From an uncultured Candidatus Melainabacteria bacterium (GTDB taxonomy: Bacteria; Cyanobacteriota; Vampirovibrionia; Gastranaerophilales; Gastranaerophilaceae): a stretch of 34,379 nucleotides of DNA. The translations under genes were made by a program, and so were the position numbers. Where the stretch lies: the NCBI GenBank assembly GCA_934700385.1, contig CAKUXO010000015.1, positions 1 through 34,379 on the forward strand. The letters run 5' to 3'. The first letter of the stretch is position 1. Each line of letters begins with the position of its first letter. This document shows positions 31,341 to 34,379 of the stretch, in pieces. The notes below the pieces were generated by a model, which did no database searches, was not told the DNA's origin, and saw only the letters and a program-made list of their open reading frames with translations.

Positions 31341-31865
31341 TTAATACTTCACTAAAGAAACAACCTTAATATCTTGAGGAAGTTTTTTCCTGCCTTGAAG
31401 ATCCTCTAGCTCAATAATAAAAGCCATACCGACTGTTGTTGCAACGCTAGAAACCAATTTTGCTGCGGCTTGAGCAGTTCCACCCGTTGCTAAAAGGTCA
31501 TCAACAATTAAAACCCTATCTCCTTCTTTTAGGGCGTCTTTATGGATTTCAATTTTATCTGTACCATATTCAAGTTCATATTCTTGTGAAATTACTTCAG
31601 CAGGAAGTTTGTTTGGCTTTCTGATAGGAATAAAGCCGCAATTTAACTTATAAGCTAAAGGCATACCATAAATAAAGCCACGAGATTCAATCCCTGCTAT
31701 ATAATCAATTTTTTCATCTTTAAAAATGTCATATAGCTCATCAACTGTGATTTTAAGGGTTTGAGCGTCTTTTAGTGCTGTTGTAATATCTCTAAATAAA
31801 ATTCCTTTTTTTGGAAAATCAGGAATTTCTCTTATCATACTTTTAATTTTTTCTGAATTATTCAT
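31341..31865 (-). CDS. apt: Adenine phosphoribosyltransferase
   Basis: Apt converts adenine and PRPP to AMP, salvaging adenine. The 174-aa protein has the family's EIPDFPKKGILFRDITT (13-29), the SRGFIYG flap (61-67) and the PRPP loop VLIVDDLLATGGT (118-130). I start it at the ATG at 31865, because AAGGA lies 6 nt before it. An ATG two codons earlier would abut that site, and a longer in-frame start would lie inside rsfS. The 17-nt gap to rsfS places it last in a three-gene operon with ricT and rsfS. Confidence 0.95.
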   Translation of the reverse strand: MNNSEKIKSMIREIPDFPKKGILFRDITTALKDAQTLKITVDELYDIFKDEKIDYIAGIESRGFIYGMPLAYKLNCGFIPIRKPNKLPAEVISQEYELEYGTDKIEIHKDALKEGDRVLIVDDLLATGGTAQAAAKLVSSVATTVGMAFIIELEDLQGRKKLPQDIKVVSLVKY

Positions 31866-31882
31866 TTTCATTCCTTTAAATT

Positions 31883-32281
31883 TTACTGTTCCCAGTGGGC
31901 ATATTCTTTTGATTGTTCTTCCCAAACTTCTCTTTCTAAGGTCATAGCGTGCGACCAGAATTTTTCAATTTTATAGGTTTCACGTTCTTCTTTGTGCATT
32001 ATATGAACAACAACTTCGCCATAATCTAAAAGGTTCCATCTGCTTTGTCTTTGGGTTTCTTCGCCAATTGGAATTCTTTTAAAAATGTCTTTAACTTTTT
32101 GTCTGACATCTTCTGTAAGCGCTCTTATATGCGGAGTTGAAGAACCTGTTGCAATAATAAAATAGTCAGATAAAGAACAAACATTAGCCACGTTTAAAAT
32201 AACGATATCTTGACCTTTATTGTCGTCTAAAATTCTTGCTATTATTGAAGCAAATTTTTCACTTGTGATGTTATTTTCCAT
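31883..32281 (-). CDS. rsfS: Ribosomal silencing factor RsfS
   Basis: RsfS binds ribosomal protein L14 and blocks joining of the subunits when nutrients are low. The 132-aa protein shows DIVILNVANVCSLSDYFIIA (25-44), then TGSSTPHIRALTEDV, RIPIGEETQRQSRWNLLDYG and VVVHIMHKEERETYKIEKFW, all hallmarks of the Iojap family. AAGGA lies upstream. A C-terminal EQSKEYAHWEQ tail extends slightly beyond the core. Confidence 0.94.
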   Translation of the reverse strand: MENNITSEKFASIIARILDDNKGQDIVILNVANVCSLSDYFIIATGSSTPHIRALTEDVRQKVKDIFKRIPIGEETQRQSRWNLLDYGEVVVHIMHKEERETYKIEKFWSHAMTLEREVWEEQSKEYAHWEQ

Positions 32282-32290
32282 TTTCTTCCT

Positions 32291-33208
32291 TTAAATATTA
32301 CCTGTTGAAGAATTTTTATCGTCTTCAAGAGATTTAATATCAACAATTTCATCTTCTTGATAGTTGTTTAGGTTGTCATTAATATCAATGTCGATATTAA
32401 CTTCGCCATCTATCATTTCAATTTCGCTTTTCTTATATTCTTTAATTTTGCCGTCTTCAAGTTTAACATTAACAGACTTTTTTAAGAAATTAACTAAGAA
32501 AACTCTGCCCACGCCGTCTGGTGTCATAACGCCAGAACCCACAGGCGGAAGCGTTTTAGCGGCGTCGATGTAGTTTTTATATTCATAATTTAAACAACAT
32601 AAAAGCCTGCCACAAGCACCTGTAATTTTCCCTGGGGTGATAGGAATTCCTTGGTCTTTAGCGAGTTTTGTGTTAACTTGTTCAAATTTTTTCAAAAACT
32701 TGCAACAACAATAATCTTGCCCGCAAATGCCTTGCCCTTGAAGAATAGAAGTTTCATCTCGAACGCCAATGTGTCTTAGATCAATTCTAACTCTTTTAAA
32801 TTCTTGGGTTAAATCTTTTAAAAGTTCTCTAAAATCAACACGCTCGGGCGCTGTGTAATAAAAAGTTATTTTTTTTCTATCGAAAGTGTATCTTGCTTGT
32901 GAAAATTTCATAACAAGATTTCTTTTCTTAGCAAGATTAACACATTTATAATATGCTTCTACTTCAAGTTTTTTTTGTTCTTCATAAGTTTTAAGGTCAT
33001 CTTCATTCATAATTCTAACAACGCTAAGCGCCTCTGGGCGATGTTTTTCCCAAAGTTTTTGAATTAAGGAATTAACAAGAAAAACCCTAAAAACTTCTTC
33101 ACCTTTATCTGTTTTAACAAGAACATATTGCCCGTGTTTAATGTTTGCTGTTTCAGATACTTTTAAAGGGTGAAATTGATTTTTAATTACTCTTATTGCA
33201 AATTTCAT
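32291..33208 (-). CDS. ricT: PSP1-domain protein RicT (YaaT)
   Basis: RicT with RicA and RicF forms the Y complex that in Bacillus directs RNase Y cleavage and carries iron-sulfur clusters. The 305-aa protein has a PSP1 C-terminal domain, with RHIGVRDETSILQGQGICG (145-163) and a dense cysteine set (C162, C167, C168, C169, C199, C204, C205) in GQDYCCCKFLKK and ACGRLLCCLNYEY. An acidic, Asp/Asn-rich tail covers the last about 50 residues. It lacks a ribosome binding site. A TATAAT lies 7 nt before the ATG. Confidence 0.9.
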   Translation of the reverse strand: MKFAIRVIKNQFHPLKVSETANIKHGQYVLVKTDKGEEVFRVFLVNSLIQKLWEKHRPEALSVVRIMNEDDLKTYEEQKKLEVEAYYKCVNLAKKRNLVMKFSQARYTFDRKKITFYYTAPERVDFRELLKDLTQEFKRVRIDLRHIGVRDETSILQGQGICGQDYCCCKFLKKFEQVNTKLAKDQGIPITPGKITGACGRLLCCLNYEYKNYIDAAKTLPPVGSGVMTPDGVGRVFLVNFLKKSVNVKLEDGKIKEYKKSEIEMIDGEVNIDIDINDNLNNYQEDEIVDIKSLEDDKNSSTGNI

Positions 33209-33215
33209 GGTTTTA

Positions 33216-33221
33216 ATTATA
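33216..33221 (-). promoter_or_regulatory. -10 box for ricT, leaderless geometry
   Basis: On the minus strand a perfect TATAAT ends 7 nt before the ricT ATG. A TCGACT (33244-33239) 17 nt upstream fits as the -35. The promoter sits in the short gap after the nitroreductase gene. Confidence 0.6.
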
Positions 33222-33233
33222 TCTTAAACACTA

Positions 33234-33893
33234 TTAAAAGTCGATTTTATTTCCTATTTTTTCTTGGAATATAACTTCATCAAAATCTTTTCTTTGTTTT
33301 TCTTCTTTAGGTTCATCTTCTTTCATATATCCTAAAGTCAAGATTGTAAGGATATTTTCACCTTTTTTAAGGTTAAGCGCTTTATTAACTTCTTCAATAA
33401 TATCTTCTTTTTCAACTGTTAATTTATTTGAAATAGCGCCAATTACACAAGATGAAACCCCTAGTTCCCACGCTTGTAACATCATATATGAAATAGCATA
33501 AGTAACTTGTTCAAGGCTTCTTGCTAAAACCGTGCTTTCTCCTAAAAGTGGAGGGTATAACATAGGGAAATTAAAGATTTTTTCTTGACCTTCTTGGGCT
33601 ATTCCTCTTGAAGCTAAAACTTTGCCAAAAACTTCCTTAGACCACGCATTTTCATCTGCAACACAAACAATTAGGGCTTTTGCGTTTTTAACGTGGGGTT
33701 GTTTTAGGGATAACTTTGAAAGAAGTTCTTTTGTGTTTTCATTTTTAACTAAAATAAATTTCCAAGGTTGACTATTCATCCAAGAGGGCGCAAGGTGTCC
33801 TGCTTCTAAAATTGTTTTTAAAACGTCGTTTGGAATATCTTTTTCTTGATAACTTCTAACACTTTTTCTTGTTTTAATTAAATCTTTAAGCAT
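33234..33893 (-). CDS. Nitroreductase-family FMN oxidoreductase
   Basis: This 219-aa protein has the family opening IKTRKSVRSYQEKDIP (6-21) with the FMN phosphate-binding arginines. APSWMNSQPWKFILV (35-49) follows, in which the usual S-x-x-N-x-Q-P-W turn is clear. The second FMN contact appears as CVIGAISNKL (about 148-157), and LTLGYMKEDEP is near the end. These enzymes reduce nitro groups, quinones or flavins with NAD(P)H; the physiological substrate is unknown. The ribosome binding site is strong (AGGAGG). It appears to be a separate unit upstream of ricT. Confidence 0.88.
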   Translation of the reverse strand: MLKDLIKTRKSVRSYQEKDIPNDVLKTILEAGHLAPSWMNSQPWKFILVKNENTKELLSKLSLKQPHVKNAKALIVCVADENAWSKEVFGKVLASRGIAQEGQEKIFNFPMLYPPLLGESTVLARSLEQVTYAISYMMLQAWELGVSSCVIGAISNKLTVEKEDIIEEVNKALNLKKGENILTILTLGYMKEDEPKEEKQRKDFDEVIFQEKIGNKIDF

Positions 33894-33952
33894 TTTGCCC
33901 TCCTAGTTTAAATTGTTTTAAATATATTTTAGCAAAAAAACTTAGATATTAA

Positions 33953-33982
33953 AAAAGATTTCTCAATGTTGAGAAATCTTTT
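33953..33982 (-). terminator. Terminator after rpsU
   Basis: A perfect 14-bp stem, AAAAGATTTCTCAA/TTGAGAAATCTTTT, with a 2-nt centre (a 4-nt loop in practice) and a T6 run on the minus strand, just after the rpsU stop. Confidence 0.88.
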
Positions 33983-33989
33983 AAGTGTT

Positions 33990-34163
33990 TTAAACTTTTC
34001 TTTTTCTAGCAGCTTCAGATTTTCTTTTTCTTTTTACTGAAGGTTTTTCATATCTTTCTCTGCGTTTAATTTCAGATAGAATACCTGCTTTTTGAATTTT
34101 TTTCTTAAATCTTTTAAGAGCAGATTCGATACTTTCATTTTCACGAACTCTTACTTCTGGCAT
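33990..34163 (-). CDS. rpsU: Small ribosomal subunit protein bS21
   Basis: This is a 57-aa basic protein of the 30S subunit, near the 3' end of 16S rRNA. It reads MPEVRVRENESIESALKRFK, then KKIQKAGILSEIKRRERYEK, then a Lys/Arg-rich tail, as S21 always does. I start it at the ATG at 34163, 8 nt after a perfect AAGGAGG. An in-frame GTG three codons upstream overlaps that site and is rejected. Promoter and terminator bracket it, so it is monocistronic. Confidence 0.95.
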   Translation of the reverse strand: MPEVRVRENESIESALKRFKKKIQKAGILSEIKRRERYEKPSVKRKRKSEAARKRKV

Positions 34164-34204
34164 TGTTTTCACCTCCTTAAGAAGTTAATGTAGTTTGTAG
34201 GTTG

Positions 34205-34233
34205 ATGTTAACACAATAAAAACCTTGAGTCAA
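34205..34233 (-). promoter_or_regulatory. Promoter of rpsU
   Basis: On the minus strand, -35 TTGACT (34233-34228), a 17-nt spacer and -10 TAACAT (34210-34205). The start site would be about 34198, giving a leader of about 35 nt that carries the strong ribosome binding site. Confidence 0.65.
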
Positions 34234-34379
34234 CAAAAATTGCTCGGGTTTATAAGTTTTGATAAGATAAGTATTTATTTAATAATGGTGTATAGGCTGT
34301 ACCCACAAGCAGTTTCAAAATTTAACTCATACGAAAATGAAATATGTAGTAAGTTTATGCGCTAACACATTAATCTATA

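Noticed and set aside
34241..34379. Right-edge sequence examined for a promoter, RNA or gene start
   Set aside because: It is AT-rich with scattered TATA-like words but no open frame with a start site, no hairpin with a T run and no tRNA-like fold.

Overview
The window is a gene-dense, strongly AT-rich bacterial chromosome segment with almost no mobile DNA. The likeliest source is a gut member of the non-photosynthetic cyanobacterial sister lineage (Melainabacteria/Vampirovibrionia, order Gastranaerophilales). The evidence is a long NusB of the cyanobacterial type (opening MQARRASRELAL), a flagellar operon next to a complete peptidoglycan pathway segment, and two lineage-style proteins whose N-termini read MKIQPI.../MNISPI... 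followed by an NFNG or NFGA element. The assignment is inference from family resemblance; no 16S or marker tree was possible.

Layout. 1-1666 (minus): end of a flagellar rod/hook operon (lytic transglycosylase, FlgF/FlgG-type protein, start of a further gene). 1841-14446 (plus): a GT4 glycosyltransferase, then nusB-ftsY-comEC and murF-mraY-murD-ftsW-murG-folC, closed by a terminator. 14567-14923 (minus): two tiny genes, a 63-aa repeat peptide and a 48-aa membrane peptide. 15046-16059 (minus): a cation/Ca2+ exchanger. 16095-20531 (plus): NrnA-like phosphoesterase, YihY, secreted NagZ-like GH3, YhaM-like nuclease and a secreted protein. 20532-20801: intergenic palindromes. 20802-24521: HNH/coiled-coil protein, SpeE-like enzyme and cytosolic matrixin. 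24587-25998: ybaB, recR and a small lineage-type membrane protein. 26068-27381: NhaC antiporter. 27407-27857: decayed tandem copies of tRNA-Arg(CCT), the intact tRNA-Arg and tRNA-Lys(CTT). 27904-29780: an accessory-looking cassette of an XRE regulator and four small envelope genes. 29964-31159: rimM-trmD. 31341-34163 (minus): rpsU, nitroreductase, ricT-rsfS-apt. 34241-34379 shows nothing I can support.

How it works together. The central block makes lipid II and feeds the SEDS polymerase FtsW. NusB and FtsY tie it to transcription and membrane targeting, and ComEC is inserted between FtsY and the mur genes. The NagZ-like, NrnA and YhaM genes fit cell-wall and RNA turnover.

Second-look items. 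(1) The 63-aa/48-aa two-peptide operon: an exact 11-residue repeat is preserved while its DNA differs only at synonymous sites. (2) A tandem array of pseudo-tRNA-Arg copies with a period of 87 bp. (3) An exact 11-bp motif present three times around the XRE gene and the promoter of its neighbouring operon. (4) Many transcription units in which the -10 box lies 6-8 nt before the ATG with no ribosome binding site, which predicts widespread leaderless mRNAs.
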